Shown here: positions 14,981 to 24,092 of the stretch, one piece after another
Position numbering within the stretch: the first letter of the stretch is position 1
Layout of the letters: each line of letters begins with the position of its first letter
The notes under the pieces: generated by a model
Told to the model about the DNA's origin: nothing
The model's database searches: none
The model's input: only the letters and a program-made list of their open reading frames with translations
Source: Chloroflexota bacterium
GTDB lineage: Bacteria > Chloroflexota > Dehalococcoidia > Lucifugimonadales > Lucifugimonadaceae
Direction of reading: 5' to 3'
Length of the DNA stretch: 33,135 nt
Assembly: GCA_009838175.1 (NCBI GenBank)
Contig: VXSB01000029.1
Coordinates: 1 to 33,135, forward strand
Position numbers and translations under genes: made by a program

Positions 14981-16384
14981 ATGACCACCCTTCGCGCCAT
15001 ATTCCGAGGCTTCAACCTGCGCCGACTGCGCAATATCAGGGCGAAACGCGGGCGAAACTACCACGACATCGTCAAACTACGTCGCGCCAAGCAACTCCGT
15101 CGCGGTCGCATCAGGCGGACCTGCCTGAAACTCGCATATCAGATCCCGTTGGCGATCTTGGCCGCACTCGGAATCGTCGTCATCATCATGCACAGCGGCG
15201 ACCGACGCCTACTCACCAAAGTAGAAATCGCCGCGGCCGGCTATGGCTACAACCTCACATCCTTCGAAGTCCGTCACTTCCCTGCCAAGTGGGCCCACCG
15301 CATCTACTCTGCGCTACCGTGGACCAACATCGATGAAAAAGATCGACGAATCCACTTAGACCGTTATCAAGACCTCGCACACGAACTCCGCTCCGCTAGA
15401 AACGACCTCAAATCCGCTCAAGCACGCGGCGATAATGCCGCAGCATCGGTCGCGCAATCCCACGTCGACTCGCTCATCCAAGAACGCAACAGGATTCGAG
15501 ACGCCGTCGAAGAACTCCTCGAAGCCGCCATCTCAACCGAACTCATCTCCCTCGACCTCAACCGAAACGGCGATTTCATCTGGCCGCCAGTAGACTTCCG
15601 CATCGACGACACTCCCCATGTTCTCGTGACCTCGCCACGCGATGTTATCGAACGGGACTCAGTAAGGATTCTCAAGCCCCACCTGACCGAGAGCGACAAA
15701 GAACGGATGGAAACCCAGATCTTCAACTCCGCCGATCTCTCAGCGGTCGTCCTCCCTACCGGTGGATTGGCGTCATTCCCAAATCTAGTCCCCTCCGACT
15801 ACAGCCTGCAAGCGCTTCTTGAGGTGTCCGCACACGAGTGGCTCCACGCCTATCTCCTCTTCCACCCCCTCGGACGCTCCTACTGGTCCGGCGGTGATAT
15901 GACATCCCTCAACGAAACCCTCGCCAACCTCTTCGGAAAAGAGATCGGACGCACCGTATACAACGAAATCGCTGGCGAAAACGTCGAAACACTGGAACCT
16001 CCGTACATTCCCGATCACGACGACAAAGATTCCGAGGATGAAGACGAAAGGTTCGACGTCCGCGCATTCCTGCACGAAACCCGCCATCGCACAGACGAGT
16101 TGCTAGAACAAGGCGAGATCGAAGATGCAGAGGCCTATATGGAAAACCGTCGTCTCGAACTAGTCGAAAACGGCCACAACATCCGCAAAATCAACCAGGC
16201 CTACTTCGCCTTCCACGGCCTTTACGCCGACGGTCCCGCCTCTACAAGTCCCTTGGCGCGCCAGATATGGGAGCTGCGGCAACAATCCACCGATGCAGGC
16301 CACTTGGTCAAAACCCTGCAGACGATATCGGATTACGACGAGTTCTTGACGCTGCTCGACGAACGCTCCATCGCCAGAGAATGA
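14981..16384 (+). CDS. Putative membrane-anchored zinc peptidase (HExxH)
   Basis: I do not recognise a named family for this 467-residue protein. What can be seen: a very basic N-terminus (residues 1-50, many Arg), one membrane segment at about 51-70 (LAYQIPLAILAALGIVVIIM), a charged helical, probably coiled-coil stretch at about 120-190, then a zinc-binding motif HEWLH (285-289) and a downstream SLNETLANLFGKEIG with E312, as in gluzincins where a second glutamate completes the metal site. The basic side before the membrane segment predicts an inside N-terminus and an extracytoplasmic catalytic domain. An acidic insert (DHDDKDSEDEDE, 345-356) follows. No Shine-Dalgarno is seen before the ATG. 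The last 52 bases overlap the 3' end of the MMPL gene on the other strand. Peptidase activity is inferred. Confidence 0.82.
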   Translation: MTTLRAIFRGFNLRRLRNIRAKRGRNYHDIVKLRRAKQLRRGRIRRTCLKLAYQIPLAILAALGIVVIIMHSGDRRLLTKVEIAAAGYGYNLTSFEVRHFPAKWAHRIYSALPWTNIDEKDRRIHLDRYQDLAHELRSARNDLKSAQARGDNAAASVAQSHVDSLIQERNRIRDAVEELLEAAISTELISLDLNRNGDFIWPPVDFRIDDTPHVLVTSPRDVIERDSVRILKPHLTESDKERMETQIFNSADLSAVVLPTGGLASFPNLVPSDYSLQALLEVSAHEWLHAYLLFHPLGRSYWSGGDMTSLNETLANLFGKEIGRTVYNEIAGENVETLEPPYIPDHDDKDSEDEDERFDVRAFLHETRHRTDELLEQGEIEDAEAYMENRRLELVENGHNIRKINQAYFAFHGLYADGPASTSPLARQIWELRQQSTDAGHLVKTLQTISDYDEFLTLLDERSIARE

Positions 16385-18702
16385 GCCCGCGGCGTCTTAG
16401 ACGGCCACCAGTTGATCTCGCCCAGCTTCATCACTATCGCCGGAACCATGATCGCGCGCACGACGAACGTGTCTATCAGGATGCCCAGCATCACCGTAAA
16501 ACCGAGTTGGAATAGGTCGAGAAGTGGAAACGTCGTCAATACCGAGAATGTACCCGCGAGGATGATACCCGCCGACGTAATTACTCCCCCAGTCCGTGTG
16601 ATCGCATACCGCGTGCCCTCAGCCAAACCTCGAGTCCGAGTTTCCTCACGCACCCGCGACATGATGTAGATGTTGTAGTCCGCGCCAAGAGCGATCAAAA
16701 ACACAAAGATGAACGGTATCGAATCGAACGCCATTCCGTCGTGCCCAAATACGTTCTCGAAAATGACGATCGATATGCCCAGTGCCGCGGCGAAGCTCAG
16801 AACTACGCTGATGACTAGGTAGGTAGGAGCCACCAAGCTACCCAGCAGGATCGCCAGAATTACCCAAATCGCCGCGATCACAATCGGCGCAATAACTTGG
16901 AAGTCGCGGATTGTCGCAGTACGAGAGTCGTAGTTCGTCGCAGATTCGCCTCCGACAACCGCCGTCGCTCCGCTCAAACTCGACGCGCCCACCGCATCAC
17001 GCACTGTCTCCCGCAACCGCGGCACCGCATCCATCGCTTCGATGTCGTAAGGATCTTCGTTGAGCACGACCTCAAGCTTCGTAGTCGTCCGATCAGTTGA
17101 AACCAACCTCTGACCCCCCAAGAACGAACCCGCAAGCTGCGCCTGCTCCGCCGACAACATCGCCATCAACGCGCCAATCTCGCTTGGATCGTCAGGAATC
17201 ATCGAAACGAGCGGTTGAACTTCCGCAATATCCACCGGCAACGGCTCCCCGAGTGGACGCGTGATCGACGTCACGCTGTTGACTATCGGATCCGCCATCA
17301 ATGCTGCCGAGAGATCTTCGATGGCTTGCAAGTGGTCTAGAACCGACACTCCCTCTTTCGATACATAAACCGTAGTCGGCGCCAACTCTCCAGGCGGATA
17401 GGCCGACTTCAGCGTCTCGAAGCCTGTTTTCGACTCCGCACTGTCCGGGAAGCCATCCACAAAACTGAACCGCGGCGTGAACTCAAAAAGCCCAGCCGAC
17501 AACGCAACCATTGCCACGAACGTAATCGTCAACAGGGTACCTGGGCGTTTCGCAACGAGCCTGCCCACGCGGTTCCATATACCCGACTCCTTGTCATTAG
17601 GCTCGACCCTCTTGATCGGCCAAAACGCCACTCTACCCATGGCCACCAGTACCGCGGGTATCAGTGTCAGCGCACACACCAGCATCACGGCGACCGCCAT
17701 CGCCAGCATTGGGCCCATCGTCTTCAGGCTTCCAGACAGCGCCAATGCCAGAGCCATCATCGCGACCACCGTGGTTCCCGCACTAGAAGCGATAGAAGGA
17801 CCAACCGCCCGCATCGTCGCCGCTATAGCCTCGAACTTGCTCTCTCGGACCGGAAGCTCCTCGCGATACCGAGAGACGATGAACAACGTGAAATCAGTCC
17901 CCGCTCCAAACATCAACACCGCCATGATCGCTGTAACCTGCCCATTCAAAGCCAATTCGAAATTATCCGCGAGCAGGGCAGCGATCGATTGCGCCACTGT
18001 AAGCGCGACTCCCACCGTGACCACAGGCAGCAACGCCAATAGCGGCGAACGATAGATCGCCAACAAGATCACCAGCACCAACACGATCGTGATCGCGCTC
18101 ACACGGAAGTCGAACGACTGAAACACCACGATCGCATCCGCAAGAATCCCCGCCGGACCTGTTACTTCGAACGTCGACGGCAACTCAACGCCTACATCGT
18201 CGTCAAGTTCGCGCAGCCACTCAACCGTCTCCCCGAACTCATCATCAGCCGGCGACCCTGAAATCACAACCGTGATCGTGATTGCAGTTCCATCAGGCGA
18301 GATTTCGGGTTCAGTCGGTTGACTTGGCTGGACCGCACCACCGTCGAATTCAGACTGGCCAAAATCCGAGATAACCAACGCGACATTCTCGTGCGTCTCG
18401 TCAGCGCGTATCAACGCGTCGATCTCGGCTACTTTCGCAACATCCTTATCGGTAATCCCCGCTGGATTGCGATAGATCAATATCGCCGGCAGACCTTCGA
18501 ACGCTGGGAACTTCTCGCCCTCAAGCTCGATCGCCTGAAGAGCCTCAGTCTCATTCGGTAAGAACTCGGTCTGATCGTTAGTCGAAACTTCTTCAATACT
18601 CGGAGAGACCGATTGGATGATACCCGCAATAACGATCCAAGCAACGATGAGAATTGCGATGCCGCGCCACGATCCGACGCTAGAAGCTATGGCATTGAAC
18701 AA
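16333..18702 (-). CDS. MMPL/RND-family membrane transporter
   Basis: This 789-residue inner-membrane protein has the two-fold repeated RND layout: a first membrane helix at about 12-30, a periplasmic domain, five further helices (about 200-355), a second periplasmic domain (about 405-600) and a second helix bundle (about 602-765). Relatives export lipids, hopanoids or small molecules using the proton gradient. The proton-relay motif is GADYNIYIMSRVREE in the second half (D675, Y676), but GTDFTLFIVSRYREE in the first half (D270, F271), so the first Tyr is Phe. It starts with TTG at 18702; there is no early ATG in frame. Its C-terminal tail is encoded inside the convergent overlap with the peptidase gene. 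It follows argH on the same strand after 119 bases. The substrate is unknown. Confidence 0.93.
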   Translation of the reverse strand: MFNAIASSVGSWRGIAILIVAWIVIAGIIQSVSPSIEEVSTNDQTEFLPNETEALQAIELEGEKFPAFEGLPAILIYRNPAGITDKDVAKVAEIDALIRADETHENVALVISDFGQSEFDGGAVQPSQPTEPEISPDGTAITITVVISGSPADDEFGETVEWLRELDDDVGVELPSTFEVTGPAGILADAIVVFQSFDFRVSAITIVLVLVILLAIYRSPLLALLPVVTVGVALTVAQSIAALLADNFELALNGQVTAIMAVLMFGAGTDFTLFIVSRYREELPVRESKFEAIAATMRAVGPSIASSAGTTVVAMMALALALSGSLKTMGPMLAMAVAVMLVCALTLIPAVLVAMGRVAFWPIKRVEPNDKESGIWNRVGRLVAKRPGTLLTITFVAMVALSAGLFEFTPRFSFVDGFPDSAESKTGFETLKSAYPPGELAPTTVYVSKEGVSVLDHLQAIEDLSAALMADPIVNSVTSITRPLGEPLPVDIAEVQPLVSMIPDDPSEIGALMAMLSAEQAQLAGSFLGGQRLVSTDRTTTKLEVVLNEDPYDIEAMDAVPRLRETVRDAVGASSLSGATAVVGGESATNYDSRTATIRDFQVIAPIVIAAIWVILAILLGSLVAPTYLVISVVLSFAAALGISIVIFENVFGHDGMAFDSIPFIFVFLIALGADYNIYIMSRVREETRTRGLAEGTRYAITRTGGVITSAGIILAGTFSVLTTFPLLDLFQLGFTVMLGILIDTFVVRAIMVPAIVMKLGEINWWPSKTPRAHSLAMERSSSSVKNSS

Positions 18703-18821
18703 ACTGAAACTGCCCTGAGTTGTCTTAGAGCTTTGTGACGAAGCTGACCCGATGTCTAACTATACGAATTCAGTAAGACCAACGGACGTGTACCAATGCT
18801 AGGCCGCCATTTGTCGAATAT

Positions 18822-20162
18822 CTACCACTCTCCACTCAACCGCGCCGACCCAAGTTCTCCATACGCCCGCATAATCGCCTCACGCACGCGCCACGGCGCG
18901 GTACCACCGGGAATGTCACGAGCGTTGATGGAATCAAGGGCTGTTATCGTCGGATAGTCCGAATCACTGGCGGATTCTCCGTGTACGATTGCGGCGACGC
19001 GAACGTATGCCTCCCTAAACGGCATCCCCCGTTCGCGCACTAAGTAGTCGGCGTAGTCGGTGGCTAATATCTCGTCGCCTTGCGATGCCGCTTCCATGCG
19101 ATCGCGGTTGACCGATATCTCGCGTACCATACCGACCGCCGCCGCCAGCGATGCGGCAACCGTATCGTAAGCATCCATCAACGGTGGCTTGTCCTCCTGA
19201 AGGTCACGGTTGTACGTCAGGGGCAGACCTTTCAGCGTTGTCATCACCGACATCAATGACCCAAACACGCGTCCTGATTTTCCACGGATCAATTCGGCGT
19301 AGTCCGGATTTCGCTTCTGAGGCATCATGCTCGACCCCGATGAATATGCGTCGCTGAGCCGCACAAACCCGAACTCCTCTGACGACCAGACAACGATGTC
19401 TTCGCACAACCGAGAGAGGTGCGTCATCGTTTTAGCAGCCGCAAATATGAAATCCAAGACGAAATCGCGATCCGAAACCGCGTCCATCGAGTTGGCGCTG
19501 ACCGTCGAGAACCCTAACCGCTCTGCCACAAACTCCTGATCCAGCGGATACGTCGCTCCAGCCAAAGCACCACTTCCCAACGGCAACATATCCGCCGTAG
19601 CTCGCGCCGAGCCAAACGCTTCCGCATCACGCCCGAACATCTCGTAGTAAGCCATCAAGACATGCCCGAACGAAACCGGTTGTGCACGCTGCAGATGCGT
19701 GTAACCGGGAACGATAGTAGTGACATTCTCCTCCGCACGATCCAGCAGCGCTCTCTGCAGCTCTCGACACAGAGCACGACACTCACCTGCGACCCGTTTT
19801 ACGTACAACCGAGCATCCGTTGCTACCTGGTCGTTACGTGAACGAGCCGTATGAAGCCGCCCTGCAGTGTCTCCAATCAACTCGTAAAGCCGAGCTTCAA
19901 CATTGATGTGAATATCCTCAAGCTCAGGCTTCCACTCGAACTCGCCCGCCTCGATCTCCTCCCTTATCCGCCGCAATCCCTCGATTATCGCCTCAACATC
20001 TTCACTGGAAACAATCCCCTGCTTCCCCAGCATCTCGGCATGTGCAATCGAACCCGCAATGTCCTCCCGGTACATCCGCTTGTCGATATCCAGCGACACC
20101 GTAAAGTCGCTAGCAAGCTCAGAACCCCGAATGGAAGAGGAAGGTGAATCGGACATAGGCAT
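18822..20162 (-). CDS. argH: Argininosuccinate lyase
   Basis: This enzyme splits argininosuccinate into arginine and fumarate, the last step of arginine synthesis. The 446-residue protein has the fumarase/aspartase signature GSSMMPQKRNPD at 276-287 with the catalytic serine, GYTHLQRAQP at 153-162 with H156, and HTARSRNDQVATD at 104-116. Usual homologues begin with a WGGRF-type segment; here the N-terminus is MPMSDSPSSSIRGSELASDF, so that motif is missing and the protein is slightly short. ATG at 20162 has AAGG five bases upstream; an ATG two codons later is also possible. No other arginine gene is in the window. It lies downstream of PhyH on the same strand (66-base gap) and upstream of the MMPL gene. 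Confidence 0.95.
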   Translation of the reverse strand: MPMSDSPSSSIRGSELASDFTVSLDIDKRMYREDIAGSIAHAEMLGKQGIVSSEDVEAIIEGLRRIREEIEAGEFEWKPELEDIHINVEARLYELIGDTAGRLHTARSRNDQVATDARLYVKRVAGECRALCRELQRALLDRAEENVTTIVPGYTHLQRAQPVSFGHVLMAYYEMFGRDAEAFGSARATADMLPLGSGALAGATYPLDQEFVAERLGFSTVSANSMDAVSDRDFVLDFIFAAAKTMTHLSRLCEDIVVWSSEEFGFVRLSDAYSSGSSMMPQKRNPDYAELIRGKSGRVFGSLMSVMTTLKGLPLTYNRDLQEDKPPLMDAYDTVAASLAAAVGMVREISVNRDRMEAASQGDEILATDYADYLVRERGMPFREAYVRVAAIVHGESASDSDYPTITALDSINARDIPGGTAPWRVREAIMRAYGELGSARLSGEW

Positions 20163-20226
20163 CAGACCTTATCCACCTACTGCGCCGACGACACCCATCA
20201 TTGCTCGATTCTTCGGGAGACAGCGT

Positions 20227-21060
20227 CTAGTTCCACGCCCCACCAGCCCACTTGTCACGATACGAGAGGTCCAAAGATTCATCCCCCGCCAACCGGTTCC
20301 ACATCCGCGTCCGGAAGTGCTTCTGCTTCGCCGAAAGTGCCCGTTGCATGCCCATCGGATTCTCCGCCTCCAAACGTGTCCGGATCATCGCATCATTCGC
20401 CGGGTCGTGGTTCCAAGACGGAACGTTCCACTCACTCGTCCGTTGGAACAGGAACTTGAGCATATACCGTACACGCTTGCTGGTGTTCGCAGTTCCCGCG
20501 TGCCAGATGTCGTAGTGCAGGATCACCACGCTACCTGCTGGAACCGTCGCTATGAACTGATCCCGGAAATTCCCCTGCGACGCCATTCGCTCCGGCAAAG
20601 CATTCAACACATGCGTCCCCGGCAAAATGCACGTCGGACCCATGTTCTGCTCAACGTCTTGCGGGTAGTACATCGCCAGTACTAGGTCCACGCGGTCCGG
20701 CGACCGAACCTGGCCACCCGATACTCGAAGATCGTTCATGTTATCTTGGTGGATCTGCTGGCTCGGAGTTCCCGGCGCATTGCGGTGACAATGCCGATGC
20801 GAAAACATCTCGTAATCCGGACCGAGCAAACTGGTCAACGCACCTACCACCTCTGGAGAGTTCCAAACCTCGTTCAGCTGCGGCACAGTTTCAAGCACCC
20901 CGTCACCCGGATTTGTATCCAGCGCATCGAGAGCGTCGTAGATCTCCTGGTTCAATCCCTCGCGCAGATCTGGTTGGACGATGTGATACCCGCGGATCAC
21001 GAATGATGCCATCTCATCATCGGCCAAGCGGTGGTCGGTTGCTACTGCGGTAGCGGTCAT
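20227..21060 (-). CDS. Phytanoyl-CoA dioxygenase (PhyH) family protein
   Basis: This is an Fe(II)/2-oxoglutarate-dependent oxygenase of 277 residues. The metal triad fits H104 and D106 in IHQDNMND and H187 in YDIWHAGTANTS; an Arg near 196-198 (SKRVRYM) would bind 2-oxoglutarate. Bacterial PhyH members hydroxylate varied substrates such as lipids, ectoine or methylphosphonate; the substrate here is unknown. The frame stays open upstream to 21186, but the ATG at 21060 has AAAAGG about eight bases before it and begins just before recognisable domain sequence (ASFVIRGYHIV), so I choose it. It follows the 92-residue unknown gene by 41 bases and the GMC genes further upstream, suggesting one transcription unit for an oxidative pathway. 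Confidence 0.92.
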   Translation of the reverse strand: MTATAVATDHRLADDEMASFVIRGYHIVQPDLREGLNQEIYDALDALDTNPGDGVLETVPQLNEVWNSPEVVGALTSLLGPDYEMFSHRHCHRNAPGTPSQQIHQDNMNDLRVSGGQVRSPDRVDLVLAMYYPQDVEQNMGPTCILPGTHVLNALPERMASQGNFRDQFIATVPAGSVVILHYDIWHAGTANTSKRVRYMLKFLFQRTSEWNVPSWNHDPANDAMIRTRLEAENPMGMQRALSAKQKHFRTRMWNRLAGDESLDLSYRDKWAGGAWN

Positions 21061-21101
21061 TTTTCGTACCTTTTCTGCGTCGATCGACAGATCGTTAACA
21101 A

Positions 21102-21380
21102 TTAATCGTCGAAATCTTCGATCTTCTCGAGGATGAACTGGAAACCTATAACCTCTCCCGCACCATCGCTCCCGATGCCGGCCCAAACGTCTGGTGCTTG
21201 GATAACGCGCCAGCCGTCGATTAGGGCTGCTTGTACCGATGCGTACGGAATGCCGTCACTAGTCGGATCCAGTTCAGTCAGCGAACCTGCAACCGGCTCA
21301 TAGATCGCTGCTGAAAGCGCCGGCGACTGCGGATTCGTGCTTTCGCTATTGATGTATAGAAGGCGCTGAAGCTTGGGCAT
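21102..21380 (-). CDS. Small protein of unknown function next to PhyH
   Basis: I do not recognise this 92-residue protein. From the ATG at 21380 it starts MPKLQRLLYINSES, has a middle part GIPYASVQAALIDGWRVIQAPD and ends in an acidic tail EKIEDFDD. There is no signal peptide, membrane helix or cysteine. The frame is open further upstream to 21716, but that part is Arg/Ser/Trp-rich, lies across the subunit-3 gene and is a shadow of it. The well-formed hydrophobic pattern, its place between two same-strand genes and the 41-base gap to PhyH support a real gene. No clear ribosome site is seen. It could be a conserved partner of the PhyH enzyme. Confidence 0.65.
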   Translation of the reverse strand: MPKLQRLLYINSESTNPQSPALSAAIYEPVAGSLTELDPTSDGIPYASVQAALIDGWRVIQAPDVWAGIGSDGAGEVIGFQFILEKIEDFDD

Positions 21381-21459
21381 TCGATGACTATCAGAGGTGT
21401 GAACAGTTTCGTTGAAGTTTGATGTTATCGCGCCTACGAACCTGCGACAACGCCCGATG

Positions 21460-21930
21460 TCACACTTTACGCCAGAACGGCTTCCGCTTCGAAACCGTCT
21501 CCAGCACCGCTGGATCCCAAGCCGGCATCTCCCAACCCAGAGGCTGCAACGGGCCACTCCTCCAACCGATCCGCTTGTGTACGCGCTCGTCGCTGTAGTA
21601 GACGATGTAGACCAGATCCACAAAATCGTCGAAGTATCCCGGTATGTTCGCTTCCAATACTTGGAGCGCAGCAACACGCTGTTCCTCGTCCAACGCCGCG
21701 AAACCGCCTTCCGCACGCGCCGACGGCTCGAGTGACAATGCTTCCATCACACGCCCCAACGACACGCCATACTTCACCTCCTTGCCTGCAAACTCCTCCG
21801 CGGCCTCGGCCAAGCCCATCTCACCTGCGCCCGGCAATTCGTCGACCGCGGGAACGATCAGGTCCATCACCGCCGATAAAACGAGGCGGTCAGCATCCGT
21901 CAATTTGGTTTCGTTATCGTGTTCTGGCAT
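21460..21930 (-). CDS. Gluconate 2-dehydrogenase subunit 3 family protein
   Basis: This 156-residue protein matches the small subunit that accompanies GMC dehydrogenases (gluconate/glucose dehydrogenase gamma chain). The C-terminal part shows the family pattern: FVDLVYIVYYSDERV (103-117), then LGWEMPAWDPAVLETV (131-146) and a final KRKPFWRKV. The N-terminus is LTDADRLVLSAVMDLIVPA, the usual opening of the mature domain. In many relatives this subunit carries a Tat signal that takes the complex to the periplasm; here there is none. It begins 15 bases after the stop of the GMC gene, in the order found in known operons. The function as a chaperone or electron-transfer partner of the GMC protein is family knowledge. 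Confidence 0.88.
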   Translation of the reverse strand: MPEHDNETKLTDADRLVLSAVMDLIVPAVDELPGAGEMGLAEAAEEFAGKEVKYGVSLGRVMEALSLEPSARAEGGFAALDEEQRVAALQVLEANIPGYFDDFVDLVYIVYYSDERVHKRIGWRSGPLQPLGWEMPAWDPAVLETVSKRKPFWRKV

Positions 21931-21945
21931 TACTCGAACTTCGCT

Positions 21946-23556
21946 TCAGGACTTGAGATCTGCACGTTCGCGGTCTATATAGGCGGCAGTTCTAAGCGCA
22001 AGCGCTCCGATCGTCGGCGTCGGATTCACCGCAGCAGACGTCACGAAAACAGAACCGTCAACCACGAAGATATTGTCAGCATCGTGCGCTTGTCCCCACC
22101 GGTTCACTACCGATGATTTCGGATCATCACCCATCCGAGCCGTACCCATCAGGTGCCATCCAGCCACCTTCAACAATTGAGTAGCCAAAACCTCGACAGC
22201 ACCAGCCTCATGCAATGCCGTCTCCGCATTCTCAATCGCGTCGTCCAACTGCTTGCGAGAGTTCGAACTCAGCTTGTAATAAACCCTCGGCGCCGGAATA
22301 CCGTTCGAATCCGTCAGTTCCGGATCGAGTTCGACGCGGTTGTGCTCCTCCGGCAAATCCTCGCCAATAACGCCCAAAACCGTCACATCGCCAAATCGCC
22401 GACCGAACTCTGAATGGTGATCAGCTCCCCAAGGCACCCGTCCGAACATGTACCCGCACGCAGTAGATACCGGCCCCGAACTTCGCGCCACCTGGTACGA
22501 GTATCCACGCACGAAGTCCTTATTAGGATCAGTCTCATAAAACTCCTGGCAAAGGATTATGTTTGCGAGTGCTCCCTTGTAGGTCTTCAACCCATCATCG
22601 AACAACCCGCTAACCATCGCGTACGGATGAAACATCAGGTTCTTACCCAACAATCCGCTTGAGTTGCACAACCCATCCGGATAAGCGTCCGATGCCGAGT
22701 TCAGCATTATCCTCGGTGAGCCAATACCGTTCATCGCAAGAACTACCCCCTTCGCCGGCTGGAAGTTTTCCTCACCATCTGCATCGTAATAGCTCGCACC
22801 TGTCGTCCGGCCATCCGCATCTGTTTCGATCCTGAAAACCCTCGAATCCGTCCGCAACTCAACCCCGTTCGCTATCGCCTCAGGCCAAATGGCAACGTCC
22901 GTCTGACCCTTCGCACCTCTCGAACAACCAAACCCAGTATTGCCGCAGTTGTTACACGCCTGGCGACCACGGTAAGGAATCGAATTCACATAACTGTCCG
23001 ACGGCCACCAGTGCCAGCCCAGACGGTCAAACGCCCTCGCCATCCGCTCGCCATCAGGTCCGATCGGCAACGGCGGCATCGGACGCTCTTTCCGCGGAGG
23101 GTTCGCTGGATCGCCATTGATTCCTGAGCAACCCATCAACTCGTCATAAGCGTCGTAATACGGCTCGACATCCTCATACGTGATCGGCCAGTCATCCGCC
23201 ACACCATCCAGCGTCTTGACCCGAAAGTCGGAAGGATGGAAACGCGGCGTATGCGCCGTCCAATGTATCGTGCTGCCGCCAACCGCATTGAACATCAGCG
23301 GATCGATCGGAGATTCGTCAACGTTTATCGGATAGTCGACATCAAGGCTCCGAACATTAGGATCATAGGCCCAGTTCGTGCGCGCCTGAATCTCCCAGTC
23401 AGCGTGCTCGTTCGGGTACTCCTCAGGTTTTATCCACCGCCCTTGCTCCAAGCAAACAACCTTGAAATCAGACTTCGACAACCGCCATGCGACCGCCGCG
23501 CCTGACGCGCCAGAACCCAATATCAGGATGTCTGTAGATGGATGCGTAATCGTCAA
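21946..23556 (-). CDS. GMC-family FAD-dependent oxidoreductase
   Basis: This 536-residue flavoprotein oxidises an alcohol or sugar. The FAD-binding motif GSGASG lies at 14-19 near the N-terminus, followed by E37-type LEQGRW. The second signature is FNAVGGSTIHWTAHTP (89-104). The active-site pair is H468 in GWHLMGTARMG and N511 in NPTPTIGALALRTA. A cysteine group C201, C204 and C211 (ACNNCGNTGFGCSRGAKG) sits where FAD-glucose dehydrogenases of the Burkholderia type carry cysteines that bind a 3Fe-4S cluster. It starts with TTG at 23556 and has no signal peptide. It heads a minus-strand group with subunit 3, an unknown small gene, PhyH and argH. The substrate cannot be told from sequence. Confidence 0.94.
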   Translation of the reverse strand: MTITHPSTDILILGSGASGAAVAWRLSKSDFKVVCLEQGRWIKPEEYPNEHADWEIQARTNWAYDPNVRSLDVDYPINVDESPIDPLMFNAVGGSTIHWTAHTPRFHPSDFRVKTLDGVADDWPITYEDVEPYYDAYDELMGCSGINGDPANPPRKERPMPPLPIGPDGERMARAFDRLGWHWWPSDSYVNSIPYRGRQACNNCGNTGFGCSRGAKGQTDVAIWPEAIANGVELRTDSRVFRIETDADGRTTGASYYDADGEENFQPAKGVVLAMNGIGSPRIMLNSASDAYPDGLCNSSGLLGKNLMFHPYAMVSGLFDDGLKTYKGALANIILCQEFYETDPNKDFVRGYSYQVARSSGPVSTACGYMFGRVPWGADHHSEFGRRFGDVTVLGVIGEDLPEEHNRVELDPELTDSNGIPAPRVYYKLSSNSRKQLDDAIENAETALHEAGAVEVLATQLLKVAGWHLMGTARMGDDPKSSVVNRWGQAHDADNIFVVDGSVFVTSAAVNPTPTIGALALRTAAYIDRERADLKS

Positions 23557-23695
23557 TCTCGCCTGCCTATCCGCTCTTGCAGACCCGTAAGTAATCGGAA
23601 ATCATACTACCATTCCATATCGGTAAAACCACACCAGAAATATACTCTGTTGATCGACCACGGACCGCGTCACCAACAGTCAGCACGAAGGAACT

Positions 23696-24067
23696 ATGCT
23701 AAAGGGCGTAATAATCGCATTCGCCATCATGTTGGTCGCCATACCCATACCCGGCGTCCACTTCGTCGCGATCCCTATCAGCCCCTTCGTCGCCGGATTC
23801 ATAGGCGGCGGCATCGCCAAGGCCGACGAAATCAAAATCGTGTGGTTCGGACTCATCGTCGGCGCCCTGATGCTCATCCCTGCCGCCGCAATCATCGTCT
23901 ATTGGCAAATCAGCGACGCCGAAAGATTCCTAGGCGCGCCAACACTCTTCTGGGCGATCATCGGTTTTTCGATCGCTCCATACGCTTGGTTCGGAACCAC
24001 CATCGGTGCATTGGTCTCATACCTGATGCGTTCCAGATCCTCTGACCAATCGCCAACCGCAAATTAA
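23696..24067 (+). CDS. Small multi-pass membrane protein
   Basis: The 123-residue protein has about three or four hydrophobic segments: MLKGVIIAFAIMLVAIPIPG (1-20), a Gly-rich VAGFIGGGIAKAD region (about 32-44), WFGLIVGALMLIPAAAIIVY (50-69) and FWAIIGFSIAPYAWFGTTIG (84-103), then a short hydrophilic tail. The Gly-rich middle recalls DUF5518-like membrane proteins, but the match is only by eye. AAGGA lies just before the ATG at 23696. It is divergent from the GMC gene and ends 25 bases from the convergent universal stress gene. No function can be assigned. Confidence 0.75.
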   Translation: MLKGVIIAFAIMLVAIPIPGVHFVAIPISPFVAGFIGGGIAKADEIKIVWFGLIVGALMLIPAAAIIVYWQISDAERFLGAPTLFWAIIGFSIAPYAWFGTTIGALVSYLMRSRSSDQSPTAN

Positions 24068-24092
24068 GAAATCGGTAGCGTTTTCAGGTCTG

